NCBI RefSeq assembly: GCF_000970305.1
Contig: NZ_CP009517.1
Span: 3,782,001 to 3,846,000 of the forward strand
Reading direction: 5' to 3'
Source: Methanosarcina barkeri 3
GTDB lineage: Archaea; Halobacteriota; Methanosarcinia; Methanosarcinales; Methanosarcinaceae
DNA: 64,000 bases
In this document: in pieces, positions 34,675-44,579 of the stretch
Layout: each line of letters opens with the position of its first letter
Numbering within the stretch: the stretch's first letter is position 1
Program-made: the position numbers and the translations under genes
Notes under the pieces: generated by a model
What the model saw: the letters and a program-made list of their open reading frames with translations, nothing else
Told to the model about the DNA's origin: nothing
Database searches by the model: none

Positions 34675-35891
34675 AAATCGCCTTAGTTGTCCAGCGTTAC
34701 GGCCTTGAAGTTAATGGAGGTGCCGAATTCCACTGCAGGCTCTTAGCAGAACATTTATCAAAATACTGTAAGGTAGAAGTGTTAACTACCTGTGCAGTAG
34801 ATTACATAACCTGGAGGAATGAATATCCTGCAGGAGTTGAGACCTTGAATGGAGTGCGGGTCAGGAGATTTCGGGTTGATTATGAAAGAGACTTACTGGC
34901 ATTTAATAAATTCTCTGAGAAAATTTTTGGAAATAATCCAGACTACGAAGACGAAGTTAAATGGATGAAAATGCAGGGCCCGTATTCAACACATCTTTTA
35001 AATTATATAAAAAATGCTAAAGATGATTATACTTGCTTTATCTTTTTTACCTATCTTTACTGTACTACCTTCTTCGGCCTTCCACAGGTAAAAGAAAAAG
35101 CTCTGCTTGTTCCTACGGCACATGATGAACCTCCCATCTATTTGTCAATATTCGATTCACTCTTCAAATACCCCAGGCGGTTTATTTTTAATACGGAAGA
35201 AGAGAAAAATTTTGTCACCTCAAAGTTCAGGGTTTCGAATATACCTTCTGATGTTGTGGGTGTAGGTATAGATATTCCTTATAGAAATAATGCAGCTTTG
35301 TTTGCCCGGAAATATAATCTTGATAATTTCATTATCTTTGTCGGAAGAGTTGACGAATCCAAAGGTTGTCATGAGCTATTCGAGTATTTCCTCCGGTATA
35401 AAGAGGAAAAGCCGTCTTCTGTAAAACTCGTTTTACTTGGAAAACAGACTATGAAGATCCCTCAAAGTCCTGATATTCTTTCTTTAGGTTTTGTCCCTGA
35501 GCAGGACAAGTTTGACGGCCTTAAAGCGGCAAAACTATTAGTAATGCCCTCAAAGTATGAAAGTTTGTCCATGGTTCTGCTGGAGTCCTGGCTCTGTAAA
35601 ACTCCTGTACTTGTAAATGGAAAATGTGATGTGTTAAAGGGTCAGTGTATCAGAGGTAATGCCGGCCTGTACTATGAAAACTATGAGGAGTTTAAGGCAT
35701 GCCTGGATCTTCTCCTGGCAAGAGACGAAATGAGGAATGCTATGGGTAAAAACGGGATGGAGTTTGTTTTGCAAAATTACTCGTGGGAAAATATAGAAAA
35801 TAAGTACATTTCAATATTGCAAAAAGTTGAGAACTTATTCCAATCTGATGAAATTTTAGAAGATCCAGTGTCAGACTCTAGCCCTATCTAA
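34671..35891 (+). CDS. glycosyltransferase, GT4 family
   Basis: A 406-residue GT-B enzyme with VVQRYGLEVNGGAEFHCRLLAEHL at the N-terminus, then FIIFVGRVDESKGCHELFEYF and MPSKYESLSMVLLESWLCKTPVLVN in the C-terminal lobe. It resembles the protein at 32447. The GTG start overlaps the previous stop. Its last residues (ILEDPVSDSSPI) are encoded in the first unit of a tandem array that continues about 140 bases past the stop. Confidence 0.85.
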   Translation: MKIALVVQRYGLEVNGGAEFHCRLLAEHLSKYCKVEVLTTCAVDYITWRNEYPAGVETLNGVRVRRFRVDYERDLLAFNKFSEKIFGNNPDYEDEVKWMKMQGPYSTHLLNYIKNAKDDYTCFIFFTYLYCTTFFGLPQVKEKALLVPTAHDEPPIYLSIFDSLFKYPRRFIFNTEEEKNFVTSKFRVSNIPSDVVGVGIDIPYRNNAALFARKYNLDNFIIFVGRVDESKGCHELFEYFLRYKEEKPSSVKLVLLGKQTMKIPQSPDILSLGFVPEQDKFDGLKAAKLLVMPSKYESLSMVLLESWLCKTPVLVNGKCDVLKGQCIRGNAGLYYENYEEFKACLDLLLARDEMRNAMGKNGMEFVLQNYSWENIENKYISILQKVENLFQSDEILEDPVSDSSPI

Positions 35892-36030
35892 TAAAAGTAT
35901 TAGAAGATTCAGTGTCAGACTATACTCCTATTTAATAAAATATTAGAAGATTCGGTGTCAGACTCTACCCCAACCTGATTAGTTTTAAAAGATTTACTGT
36001 CAGGCTCTACCTCTACCTGATCAAACTTTT
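35852..36030. repeat. four ~45-bp tandem repeats starting in the last codons of the glycosyltransferase gene
   Basis: Each unit has the form TTAGAAGATYCAGTGTCAG, then ACTCTA-CCC and a CTAATAAAA-like end. Units begin near 35852, 35899, 35942 and 35988 and diverge progressively. The first contains the gene's C-terminal codons and stop; the others are non-coding. Confidence 0.8.
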
Positions 36031-36348
36031 AGCAGAAAGCATTCTTTTTCAATTTAATTTAAGTTATACTATTAAGTTCTACAAAAGATTCGAAAGCGTT
36101 GTCAGAGAAAATAGAAGAGTGTAATAAATAAGAAGAAAATAAAATTTTATAAGTATTAAAAGTTATGGAATAATAATATTTAAAAGGTTGATAACGTAAA
36201 AAAGTTGGAAAGATCATAATAATAAAAGACTCAAATTTTAAAGAGAGCAAATTTCGAAGAAATAGTGAGCCATAAAAGGATAAAACATAGACAATAAAAA
36301 CAAAAAAAGAAAGGAATAGGGAGAAGTTAAAGCTACTGCTTCAACCTC
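35892..36348. other. intergenic region, AT-rich, downstream of two convergent units
   Basis: Apart from the repeat array, the sequence (36040-36340) is AT-rich and shows no ORF or structure that I can name. Confidence 0.5.
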
Positions 36349-36789
36349 TCAGGCCGTGACATCCTTTCTAAGGATGTAAGCAACCATCTCAGGGTTAAGT
36401 TTGCTTTCCCTTGAAACCTTTTCCTCAATGGCTTCAGTGGATTTACCTTCAATTTTCAGCTCTCTTATTTCTTCAATTATTGATGAAGGAATACGGTAAT
36501 ACTCGTTTATGTCCTTCCTGTGGCCCCAGACATCGCCCTCGATGAGCTGGATACGCTGCATTTCAAGAAACATTTCTATGGATTTTGAGACAGTACGCCT
36601 GTAAGATTTCGGAAGCTGTATAACTTCAATCTTAGGACAGTTCTCAACCAGTGAAAAAATATCCTTGTTTGAAGGCCTAAAAGCCAGATGCACTATTCTC
36701 TCATTTGGATTCAGTGTGAAGATTTCTTCTCTTGAACTCACAACCCTTATTTTCAAAGTTGAACCTCCAGATGTATCTATTTTTTTCAT
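36349..36789 (-). CDS. DUF1699-family protein, copy 1
   Basis: A 146-residue soluble protein with the opening IRVVSSREEIFTLNPNERIVHLAFRPSNKDIFSL. I recall this as the DUF1699 family restricted to methanogenic archaea. A leucine/isoleucine-rich middle (PKIEVIQLPKSY) and a helical C-terminus (IIEEIRELKIEGKSTEAIEEKV) follow. It is about half identical to the protein at 39031. Function is unknown. The two paralogues face the same direction and flank a coiled-coil gene on the other strand. Confidence 0.65.
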   Translation of the reverse strand: MKKIDTSGGSTLKIRVVSSREEIFTLNPNERIVHLAFRPSNKDIFSLVENCPKIEVIQLPKSYRRTVSKSIEMFLEMQRIQLIEGDVWGHRKDINEYYRIPSSIIEEIRELKIEGKSTEAIEEKVSRESKLNPEMVAYILRKDVTA

Positions 36790-37818
36790 GTGATAGTAAA
36801 AAATTCTTCATTAAATATTTTTCTATAATTACCTGAATCATTTAAAAAGAATTTAAATTCACATTTTTTCAGTTATTTTTGCAAGAATCTCATCTAAATA
36901 ACAAAAATCAATATGTAGAACAGTTTTTTTAGGAAAATTTAAAGAAGTACTTGAGAGATTTTGCAGCCGTGTAAAGAACAAAACCCATAGAAAAATACAG
37001 AATTTTGTTTGAGATGATTTCATTTTTGTCAGGTTAGGGCAATTTTAAGAGTGAAGACATTAGAAAAGAAGTCAATAGATATTCAAATGTTATGAAAGAA
37101 ATTATTGGGTTACAAAATATTGAAAAGTTTTTTATTCTTCCGTTTCAAAAGAGTTTTTAAAAAATTAAAATTTCAGCATAACTGCAGATTTCTTTAACTA
37201 CAGGGTTCTTGAATAATAGACCTCTTGAATAATAAACCTCTTGAATAATAAACCTCTTGAATAATAGACCTCTTTAATTGTAGACTTTTTAATTACTTAC
37301 CATCACTTAGGTTCCAGAATTAATTTTTCTTTTCCTGAAAAAACCCTTAGTTTTGGACTTATTCAAAGTTCAAGCTCTATGAATCTATGTCAAAATCGCA
37401 GTACTGGAAAAAGTGAAGAGCCAAACGTAACTACTTAGATTTGAATTGAGGAGATATCATACATCAGATATAAAAGAAGAAGCAATTTGGCAATTAAAAA
37501 ACAAAAAGACAATCTTCCAATGTAGTAAAGAAGAATACAAAGTTATCTTAGTAAGATAATAGAGATATATTGTATCCTAGCTGATATAAATCGTTCAAAC
37601 AATTTGAAAGATTAAAAGCTGAGATTTATAAGGAAGCTACACGTTTAATGGATAGAACTTACTTGATTTATACCTGTTTAAAGTAGTTTTGTTCTGAAGA
37701 AAGCCAAGCTTATTCTTTTCAAAAAAGCCTCGTTAGCTTAAGAAAGATCAAGAATCACACAACTTTTATAAAATGCTATGTTCAATATACTTCAGATATC
37801 GTTTGAAGAGGCTCATGC
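36790..37818. other. 1-kb intergenic region
   Basis: It holds the upstream region of DUF1699 copy 1 and the leader of the coiled-coil gene. It is AT-rich with a 16-bp tandem array at 37208-37271. No ORF has coding character. Confidence 0.5.
37208..37271. repeat. four tandem 16-bp repeats (CTTGAATAATARACCT)
   Basis: Units start at 37208, 37224, 37240 and 37256 with only an A/G difference between them. A degenerate fifth (CTTTAATTGTAGAC) follows. Confidence 0.85.
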
Positions 37819-39000
37819 ATGGAAGATCCTGTTATCTCAAAAATAAAGAGTCAGTTTAATAAAAAAGGAAATCCGGCAAAGATTCCGCTGATGAGCAGGA
37901 AACAGTTTTTTGAAGCCCGAGCCGAAACGGATGGAGTCTATGTTGACAACCTGAAAAAAGAACCATTTCTTCCCTGGGAAATCTTTACCGAAGCTGTCAA
38001 TTGTATAAAGGAAAACAATGGAAAGGTAAAGAAAGGAAATGCGACAAACTCGAAGTTGGGAGACCCTAACCTTGGCCTTGATACTCTGGAAGGTTATATT
38101 GCCAGCAAAGTTTATGGCTGCAGGAAAGGTGACCCCGTGTTTAAGAGAGTTACTCCTATAGCTTCCATCCTTGCCTGGGCTGAGATTTGTGAAAACACCA
38201 GGGGGCAGATCGAGCTCCGTTCCGAAGAAAAAGAGCTGTATACTTATGGAAATAACCCAGATAGCAAGTCGATAGAAATGAGAAACCTGGAAGCTGAACT
38301 TGAGGAAAAAATCCAGAAGATAAAAGAATTTGACCAACAGACTGCAGACTGGGAAAAAGAAGTCGGCAAGCTGAGAACAGAACTTGAAGTACATGAAAAA
38401 CTTCTTGTTGAGAAGGATTCGGAACTCCAAGCACTTCAGGAAAAGTTTACGATAAAAAGTGAAGAAGCCAAACGTCTTGAGTCCAGACTCATAGAAAAAG
38501 AAGATGAGACTGAGAGTCTTACTGAGAAACTCCTGGAGAAAACGGAAAGCGGAAAAATTCTTGCAGAAAAAATTTCAACAAAAGAAAGAGAGATCGAAAA
38601 GCTTGAGAAAAGTGTTTCCATAAAAGATAAAGACCTTAAGACCCTGGCTGAAGAGGTTATTACAAGGGCTGGGGAGATGAGGAAAATTGAAGAGAAGCTT
38701 TCCTTGAAAGAAAGAAAAATAAACACTATGGAAACTATGCTTGCTACAGCCGAAGAAAAAATAAAAAAACTTGAGAAGCAGCTCTCAGCTTTTGAAGGAG
38801 AAGAAAAACTGGCAGTTCAGCTTAGAGAAAAAGAAGAGTTTATAAAACAGTTAAAAGGAACCCTTGCAAGTAAAGAGGAAGCATTTTCCAGGGTTAGTGA
38901 GGAAAACCGGAAATATAAAATGCAGCACAAACTGGCATCAGAGGGGTTAAGGCAGATAGAAGAACAGAAAGCCTCAAAAAAATGGTGGAAACGTCTGTAA
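37819..39000 (+). CDS. coiled-coil protein with conserved-looking N-terminal domain
   Basis: Of 393 residues, about 1-130 form a globular region (PLMSRKQFFEARAETDGVYVDNL, FTEAVNCIKENNGKV, FKRVTPIASILAWAEICEN) that I do not recognise. Residues 150-380 are an almost uninterrupted coiled coil dominated by Glu/Lys heptads (LEAELEEKIQKIKEF, LAEKISTKEREIEKLEKSV). The protein ends KKWWKRL, a basic aromatic tail that could bind membrane or nucleic acid. No signal peptide is present. The flanking DUF1699 genes suggest a functional group, but no role can be stated. Confidence 0.65.
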   Translation: MEDPVISKIKSQFNKKGNPAKIPLMSRKQFFEARAETDGVYVDNLKKEPFLPWEIFTEAVNCIKENNGKVKKGNATNSKLGDPNLGLDTLEGYIASKVYGCRKGDPVFKRVTPIASILAWAEICENTRGQIELRSEEKELYTYGNNPDSKSIEMRNLEAELEEKIQKIKEFDQQTADWEKEVGKLRTELEVHEKLLVEKDSELQALQEKFTIKSEEAKRLESRLIEKEDETESLTEKLLEKTESGKILAEKISTKEREIEKLEKSVSIKDKDLKTLAEEVITRAGEMRKIEEKLSLKERKINTMETMLATAEEKIKKLEKQLSAFEGEEKLAVQLREKEEFIKQLKGTLASKEEAFSRVSEENRKYKMQHKLASEGLRQIEEQKASKKWWKRL

Positions 39001-39030
39001 ATCCTCCTGAAGAAAAGCCGGAATTTTTAT

Positions 39031-39486
39031 CTAAATTTTGTTCATTCGCGGCTGCTCAGGGCTTGAAGTTAGAAAAGAACTGTGAAGTAAGTGAAGAATC
39101 ATATCAGGGCTAATTTTTCTTATATGTGTAATCTCACCTATTATTTCTTCATCTGTTCTTCCCTGGACTTTCAGTTCGTTTATTTTTTCAAGCACATAAG
39201 CGGGTATCACAAAGTAATTATTAAGATCATGCCAGTGCCCGCTGACATCCCCTTTTACCAGATGAATACCTGAAGAAGCGAGATACATCCTGATAAATTT
39301 GGAGAGCCCTTCATAGGAAGACGCGGGAAGCTGGAGTAGTTCAATCCCAGGACATGTCTTGACCAGACTAAAAAGATCTCGGTCCGAAGGTCTAAAAGCA
39401 AGGTGTACTGCCTTTTCCTCTGCCCCCAGGCTGGAAATTTCATCCCTACTTGTTACAACTCTGATGCGTACACTACCTAGCCCCAT
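39031..39486 (-). CDS. DUF1699-family protein, copy 2
   Basis: A 151-residue paralogue of the protein at 36349, sharing IRVVTSRDEI-SLG, VHLAFRPSDRDLFSL, GIELLQLPASSY and the GDVSGHWHDLNNYFVIP segment. The C-terminal tail is longer and unrelated (SSFLTSSPEQPRMNKI). It is convergent with the coiled-coil gene, 30 bases away. Two direct copies of TTTTCTATCTAAGTAT at 39498-39531 lie just upstream of its start. Confidence 0.65.
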   Translation of the reverse strand: MGLGSVRIRVVTSRDEISSLGAEEKAVHLAFRPSDRDLFSLVKTCPGIELLQLPASSYEGLSKFIRMYLASSGIHLVKGDVSGHWHDLNNYFVIPAYVLEKINELKVQGRTDEEIIGEITHIRKISPDMILHLLHSSFLTSSPEQPRMNKI

Positions 39487-39497
39487 TTATGCCCCCT

Positions 39498-39531
39498 TTT
39501 CTATCTAAGTATACCCTTTTCTATCTAAGTA
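39498..39531. repeat. two direct copies of TTTTCTATCTAAGTAT
   Basis: Two copies separated by a short spacer lie 12 to 45 bases upstream of the start of DUF1699 copy 2. They could be a tandem duplication or a regulator-binding pair. Confidence 0.5.
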
Positions 39532-39723
39532 TGTATCATTTATTTAATTTTGTATTTCAGTCTTTCTAATCAAATTTCAGTACAATAGTAATATTAATAT
39601 TCAAAAAGTGCGAAAAAGACAAAAACAAGCATGGTAATAGTGAAGTATTTCTAAATCTAAACTTGTAAGGTAAGGTATAAACGTACATACTAAAAATTGA
39701 GCATCAACCTGACAGGAAAGTTT

Positions 39724-42027
39724 TTAAAACTTATTCTCAGATTTTATGCTTAACCCTGCCGCAAGTGCTTGCCCGAATGAAATACATCCGTCGCCACAGG
39801 GAACCTGACGGTGAGCCAGGAATTCAAAACCTGCTTCAGTAACAGTTCTCGCAATGCACGAAGTTATGTGATTGTTATAGGCAACTCCTCCACTCAACCC
39901 TATCTTTTCAAGTCCTCTTTTTGTGGCAAGAGAGATGGCAAGTTCTGAAATTCCTTTCGCAAAGCTCTCCTCAACCGCAAAAGCAAGGTCAACAGGAGGA
40001 TACTTGCCTAAAAGTTCATAAACACCCAGAAAAAGCTCAGTAGTGTCAAGCAGAGGAAGTCCAGAGTTTATATCTTTCTTGAAGATTATTGGAAGATCTA
40101 CGGTATGAGTACTCTTCGTTGCGGCAGATTCGAGTTTCATTGATGGTTCCCCGTCATATGTTCTCATCTCGCAAATTCCAAGCAACGCAGCTGCTGCATC
40201 CAGTACTCGTCCTGTACTGCTGCTTCGAATAACATTTACTCCAGTTTCAAGCTGTTTCATCACCGTTGAAAATTCCACAGCTCCCTTTGGAAAAACAAGA
40301 GGAAGTTTTTCCAGTTCTGCTCTTCCAAGTTTTTCAAAAAGGATACCTAAAACCATTCTTGAAGGTATCTTCGAGGCAAGATCTCCACCTGGCATCGGCT
40401 GAGGGAGTAAATGACCGATACGTTCGTGTCCGAAGTAAGAGGATTCAAAGAGTTCGCCTCCCCAGACTGTACCGTCACTGCCATATCCTACACCGTCAAG
40501 AGCTATTCCGAGAATTCGGGAATCCAGGGGGAGGGAATTGTCAGCCATAAGAGCTAACATATGTGCATGATGGTGCTGAACCTGAAGAGTACTTTCTCCT
40601 CCCATCTTTAGCGCAAACCGGGTTGTATTAAATGCAGGGTGCAGATCACAACCCCAGTAAAGCGGCTCGATTCCAGTAAGTCGGATAAGGTGCCTGACAA
40701 CCTCAGAATGATATCTGAGTGTTTCTACATGACTGGTATTTCCTATATACTGAGAGATATAGGCAAGCTTTCCTTTTGCCACAGTAACAGTAGAATTCAT
40801 TTCAGCCCCCACTCCTATAGAAGCTTTGAGTTCGAAAGGCAGTTCTATGGGTTCAGGCACAAAGCCTCTAGAACGCCGGATAAAAGCTGCCCTTCCATTA
40901 ACAATCCGAATAACAGTATCGTCGTTTCGGTTTGCAATAACCCGGTTGTGTAACAGATAATAATCAACAATCCCTCTAAGTTTCTCAAGAGCCTCTTTGT
41001 TCTCGACAACCATAGGCCTTCCTGGAAGATTTGCCGAGGTCATAACGTATACTGCATCAGGTACGCAGTCAAAAAGCAGATTCTGCGTGCCTGTATAGGG
41101 AAGCATAACCCCGATATTGTGAAGGCCAGGAGTGACCGATTCTGCCAGGTCGAACGCCTTAGACCTTGGAAGCACAGTAATAGGCCGGCGGTGAGAAGTT
41201 AAATATTCTCTACCTCCGCCATCAAGTCTTGCAAAAGTTTCAGTAACGGCGGCGTTTTTTGCCATAACCGCAAAAGGTTGTTCCGGACGCCTTAACCGTC
41301 TTCTAAGCTCCTTTACAGGCTCCTCCTCTCGCGCATTGCAAGCTATATGAAACCCTCCAAATCCTTTTACAGCAAGAATTAAGCCCTGTTGAAGGAGATC
41401 TGAGGCGTGTGAAATTGCTTCATAACCTTTTACCAGGACATTTCCTTCGGAGTCCGAAAGCCAGATCTCCGGCCCGCACTTTGGGCAACAGACAGGCTGG
41501 GCATGATATCTTCGATTGAGAGGATCGGTATACTCGATTTCACATTCCGGGCAAAGAGGAAAATCTGCCATAGTGGTATTTTCCCGGTCATAAGGAAGGG
41601 TCCGGACAGTTGTATATCTGGGTCCGCAGTTTGTGCAGACTGTAAAAGGATAGTGGAAATACCTGGAAGAAGGATCAAAAATCTCAGACCTGCACTGTTC
41701 GCAAATAGCCGTATCAGGAGGAATTATGGAATTTTCAAAAACTCCGGATTCGCTAGGCACGATAATAAATTTAGAATACCCGGAAAAATGAACATTCTTT
41801 GTTTTGATTTCCTTAACTTTAGCTAGTGGAGGCTTTTTTTCAGGAAGTTCCTTAACAAATTTATCAAGACTTTCCTTATTTCCTTCTATAAGAACTTCCA
41901 CATAATTTCCCAGGTTTTTCACGTAGCCGAAGAGTCCATGGACTTTTGCAAGCTGATATATAAAGGGGCGGAAACCTACTCCCTGGACAGTACCGGTAAT
42001 ATGGAGAAGCCTTGCTTCGTTTTGCAT
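39724..42027 (-). CDS. hypF: hydrogenase maturation carbamoyltransferase HypF
   Basis: HypF makes the carbamoyl/cyano precursor for the CN ligands of [NiFe]-hydrogenases. Domains in order: acylphosphatase (residues 1-90, TGTVQGVGFRPFIYQLA), two zinc fingers (CEQC...CTNC near 108-135 and CPEC...CPKC near 157-187), a YrdC-like domain (about 200-380), and a Kae1-like carbamoyltransferase domain with VQHHHAHMLAL and LSGGVAYNNH. The 767-residue length is normal. It stands alone here; the partner hyp genes are not in the window. Confidence 0.95.
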   Translation of the reverse strand: MQNEARLLHITGTVQGVGFRPFIYQLAKVHGLFGYVKNLGNYVEVLIEGNKESLDKFVKELPEKKPPLAKVKEIKTKNVHFSGYSKFIIVPSESGVFENSIIPPDTAICEQCRSEIFDPSSRYFHYPFTVCTNCGPRYTTVRTLPYDRENTTMADFPLCPECEIEYTDPLNRRYHAQPVCCPKCGPEIWLSDSEGNVLVKGYEAISHASDLLQQGLILAVKGFGGFHIACNAREEEPVKELRRRLRRPEQPFAVMAKNAAVTETFARLDGGGREYLTSHRRPITVLPRSKAFDLAESVTPGLHNIGVMLPYTGTQNLLFDCVPDAVYVMTSANLPGRPMVVENKEALEKLRGIVDYYLLHNRVIANRNDDTVIRIVNGRAAFIRRSRGFVPEPIELPFELKASIGVGAEMNSTVTVAKGKLAYISQYIGNTSHVETLRYHSEVVRHLIRLTGIEPLYWGCDLHPAFNTTRFALKMGGESTLQVQHHHAHMLALMADNSLPLDSRILGIALDGVGYGSDGTVWGGELFESSYFGHERIGHLLPQPMPGGDLASKIPSRMVLGILFEKLGRAELEKLPLVFPKGAVEFSTVMKQLETGVNVIRSSSTGRVLDAAAALLGICEMRTYDGEPSMKLESAATKSTHTVDLPIIFKKDINSGLPLLDTTELFLGVYELLGKYPPVDLAFAVEESFAKGISELAISLATKRGLEKIGLSGGVAYNNHITSCIARTVTEAGFEFLAHRQVPCGDGCISFGQALAAGLSIKSENKF

Positions 42028-42383
42028 ATAAAATAGAGATTAATTTTTGTCATTAAAATAGCTTTCTAAATAATAAAAGTGTCCGGCAGTATCATAAACT
42101 GATCAAAACTTCAACTACACAGATTGTAAGCATAGAAAAGTACAGATTTCAGTCAAGTAAGACAAGAGTAAACAATAACACGTTTTTAAAAACGAGCATA
42201 AAATTACATGCTGAACCGAAAAAGTTCAGATAGAAACTAAATCCAAATAGAAACTAAATCCAAATAGAAACTAAATCCAAATAGAAACTAAATCCAAATA
42301 GAAACTAAATTCAGATAGAAACTAAAAGATAGAAGCAAAAATCTGTGGCTGAATTCAGGATCAGAATCATCCTGAAATTCAGG
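42028..42383. other. intergenic region between ATP synthase operon end and hypF
   Basis: It contains a 17-bp tandem array (42225-42326) and the probable hypF promoter. No gene is visible. Confidence 0.5.
42225..42326. repeat. six tandem 17-bp repeats (AAATCCAAATAGAAACT)
   Basis: The unit recurs every 17 bases from about 42225 to 42326. The first and last copies are degenerate (TTCAGATAGAAACTAAA). It lies 58 bases past the ahaG stop. Confidence 0.85.
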
Positions 42384-42548
42384 TCACACATATGGAGAAA
42401 TTGTTCTTATTATAATGATGAACCCCAAAACCATCATCAAAAGGGAAATTCTCCAGGCCACCTGCAACAGGCGGGCCTGGTTTTTGGGTTCACCCAACTT
42501 CAATACTGTTCTTTCAACCAGATTCGGTCGGTCATCACACGCTGCCAT
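42384..42548 (-). CDS. ahaG: small membrane protein AhaG at the end of the ATP synthase operon
   Basis: ATG 42548 opens a 54-codon frame ending at the TGA at 42384-42386. It encodes MAACDDRPNLVERTVLKLGE and then a single hydrophobic helix (ISLLMMVLGFIIIIRTI). It starts 11 bases after the ahaD stop. In Methanosarcina mazei the aha operon is described as ahaHIKECFABDG, with a small last gene ahaG of unknown role. Position, size and strand fit that gene. The ribosome binding site is poor, so translation is probably coupled to ahaD. Confidence 0.7.
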   Translation of the reverse strand: MAACDDRPNLVERTVLKLGEPKNQARLLQVAWRISLLMMVLGFIIIIRTISPYV

Positions 42549-42559
42549 TCAAATCAAGC

Positions 42560-43189
42560 TTAATCTCTCATTCTTGCCTTGACTCTCTTTAACCTGAAGG
42601 TGTTTTCCCTTTCCATTTCTTCAAGGGCAAACCGGATGAACTTCATGGTCGCATTGAGTTCGGGAATAACTTTAAATTCAAGAGCGTTAACACGCCTCTT
42701 GGTCTTCTCGATCTCATCAAGGAGTCTTTTCATTGTAGTTTCAAGCTCTGCTGCAGTAATGATCTTTTCTACAAGATCCTCATAGGCATCAGCAGTCTCA
42801 TCGATGTATGAGTTTGTTCCAATAATACCGTAACCCCTCTCAACGAGGGATTTGCGGACTCCAGTAGAACTGATCTTGGGAACCACAACACCCATGATAT
42901 TGTGACCTGAAAGCTGAATTTCAGGAGACTCCTTTGCTGTAAAGGCAGTTGATCTGACTGCAACCATTCCATTCACAGCAGAGGCTAGATTGATTTGCTC
43001 AGTACTTTTTGCGAAGGCAGCATCCAGCTCGGTTCTGACGTTCCTTGCTTCGTTAAGGATCTTAAAGAACTCAAGGATCAGACCATCTCTTTTCATCTTC
43101 AGGAGCTTGTGCCCGCTTTCAGACAGCTTGATCTTTTTCTTGAGCTGGATTAACTCTGACCGAGTTGGTTTTACGTCCTGCTGAGCCAT
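42560..43189 (-). CDS. atpD: A-type ATP synthase subunit D
   Basis: This is the central stalk subunit that rotates inside the A3B3 head. The 209-residue protein begins MAQQDVKPTRSELIQLKKK and shows the family segment LKMKRDGLILEFFKIL. Long helices at both ends make the antiparallel coiled coil. I place the start at ATG 43189; the upstream GTG at 43198 overlaps the subunit B stop and precedes no conserved sequence. Confidence 0.95.
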   Translation of the reverse strand: MAQQDVKPTRSELIQLKKKIKLSESGHKLLKMKRDGLILEFFKILNEARNVRTELDAAFAKSTEQINLASAVNGMVAVRSTAFTAKESPEIQLSGHNIMGVVVPKISSTGVRKSLVERGYGIIGTNSYIDETADAYEDLVEKIITAAELETTMKRLLDEIEKTKRRVNALEFKVIPELNATMKFIRFALEEMERENTFRLKRVKARMRD

Positions 43190-43194
43190 GGCAA

Positions 43195-44577
43195 TCACTT
43201 AGCCTTTCTGTGTGCCGGGTGATATTTCTGAATATACTTGTTGTCAATCCTGCCCAACTGGTTCTCAGGAAGGTGAGTAAGAATCTGCCATCCGATCTCC
43301 AGAGTGTCCTCTATCGTCCTGTTTTCGTTTCTGCCCTGACGGACAAACTTGTCCTCAAACAGGTCAGCAAACTCGAGGAACTTGGTGTCTCTTTCGGACA
43401 GAGCTTCCTTACCGACGATTGCCACGAGACCTCTCAGGTCACGTCCTTCTGCATAACCTGCATACATCTGGTCAGAAACCGCCTTGTGGTCTTCTCTTGT
43501 CTTGCCTGCTCCAATACCTGAGTTCATCAGCCTTGACAGGGACGGCAGCACATTAATTGGCGGGTAAATACCTTTTCTGTGCAGTTCTCTGGCAACCACG
43601 ATCTGTCCTTCGGTGATATAGCCGGACAGGTCAGGAATCGGGTGGGTAATGTCGTCACCGGGCATTGAGAGGATAGGAATCTGAGTAACGGATCCTTTGG
43701 CACCCTTGACAATACCTGCACGCTCGTAAAGAGTTGCAAGGTCAGTATACATGTAACCAGGATATCCACGACGGCCAGGCACTTCGTTACGGGCAGCACC
43801 CATCTGACGGAGAGCTTCCGCATAGTTGGTGATGTCAGTCAGAATGACAAGAACGTGCATGCCATGCTCGTATGCCAGGTACTCGGCTGCTGTGAGAGCC
43901 ATACGTGGGGTGACTATACGTTCGACAGCAGGATCGTCTGCAAGGTTGAGGAACACAACTGCCCTTTCCAGAGCGCCTGTCTTTTCAAAGTCGCTCATGA
44001 AATACTGGGCTTCTTCATTGGTGATACCCATTGCTGCGAAAACCACTGCGAAAGCAGATTCGGAACCGGGCACAGAAGCCTGCCTTGCGATCTGCAGGGC
44101 AATTTCATTGTGCGGGAGACCTGATGCTGAGAAGATAGGCAGTTTCTGCCCACGGACCAGTGTGTTTGTCCCGTCGATTGTGGAGATACCTGTCTGGATG
44201 AAATCTTTAGGAGGCAACCTGGCGTACGGGTTCATTGCGGCCCCGTTAATGTCCAGAAGCTGGTCTGGAACAATACGTGGTCCACCGTCCCTTGGTTCTC
44301 CTGAACCGGAAAGGATCCTACCGAGAAGGTCAAGGGATGCGGGAAGCTTCAGGGTTTCACCGGTGAAAATTACACCGCATTCCTTGTCAAGCCCACCAGT
44401 ACCTTCGAAAACCTGGACAACCACAATGTCGGCGGAAGAGTCCAGCACCTGACCTCTGCGAATAGATCCATCAGCCATCTTAATGTTAACGATTTCATTG
44501 TAACCTACAGGCTCTGTTTTTTCGACAAAGATAAGAGGCCCTGCAATCTGAGTGATCGTCTTGTACTCTTTTGCCAT
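43195..44577 (-). CDS. atpB: A-type ATP synthase subunit B
   Basis: This is the non-catalytic nucleotide-binding subunit of the head (460 residues). It has the F/V/A-ATPase beta-barrel start ([23 protein letters not shown]), the degenerate nucleotide site region ([21 protein letters not shown]) and [22 protein letters not shown]. It lacks a classical Walker A, as expected. It follows subunit A by two bases. Confidence 0.96.
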   Translation of the reverse strand: MAKEYKTITQIAGPLIFVEKTEPVGYNEIVNIKMADGSIRRGQVLDSSADIVVVQVFEGTGGLDKECGVIFTGETLKLPASLDLLGRILSGSGEPRDGGPRIVPDQLLDINGAAMNPYARLPPKDFIQTGISTIDGTNTLVRGQKLPIFSASGLPHNEIALQIARQASVPGSESAFAVVFAAMGITNEEAQYFMSDFEKTGALERAVVFLNLADDPAVERIVTPRMALTAAEYLAYEHGMHVLVILTDITNYAEALRQMGAARNEVPGRRGYPGYMYTDLATLYERAGIVKGAKGSVTQIPILSMPGDDITHPIPDLSGYITEGQIVVARELHRKGIYPPINVLPSLSRLMNSGIGAGKTREDHKAVSDQMYAGYAEGRDLRGLVAIVGKEALSERDTKFLEFADLFEDKFVRQGRNENRTIEDTLEIGWQILTHLPENQLGRIDNKYIQKYHPAHRKAK

Positions 44578-44579
44578 GT

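Noticed and set aside
43826..44452. 208-residue ORF opposite subunit B of the ATP synthase
   Set aside because: Shadow of a clearly conserved gene; no start signal and no domain.
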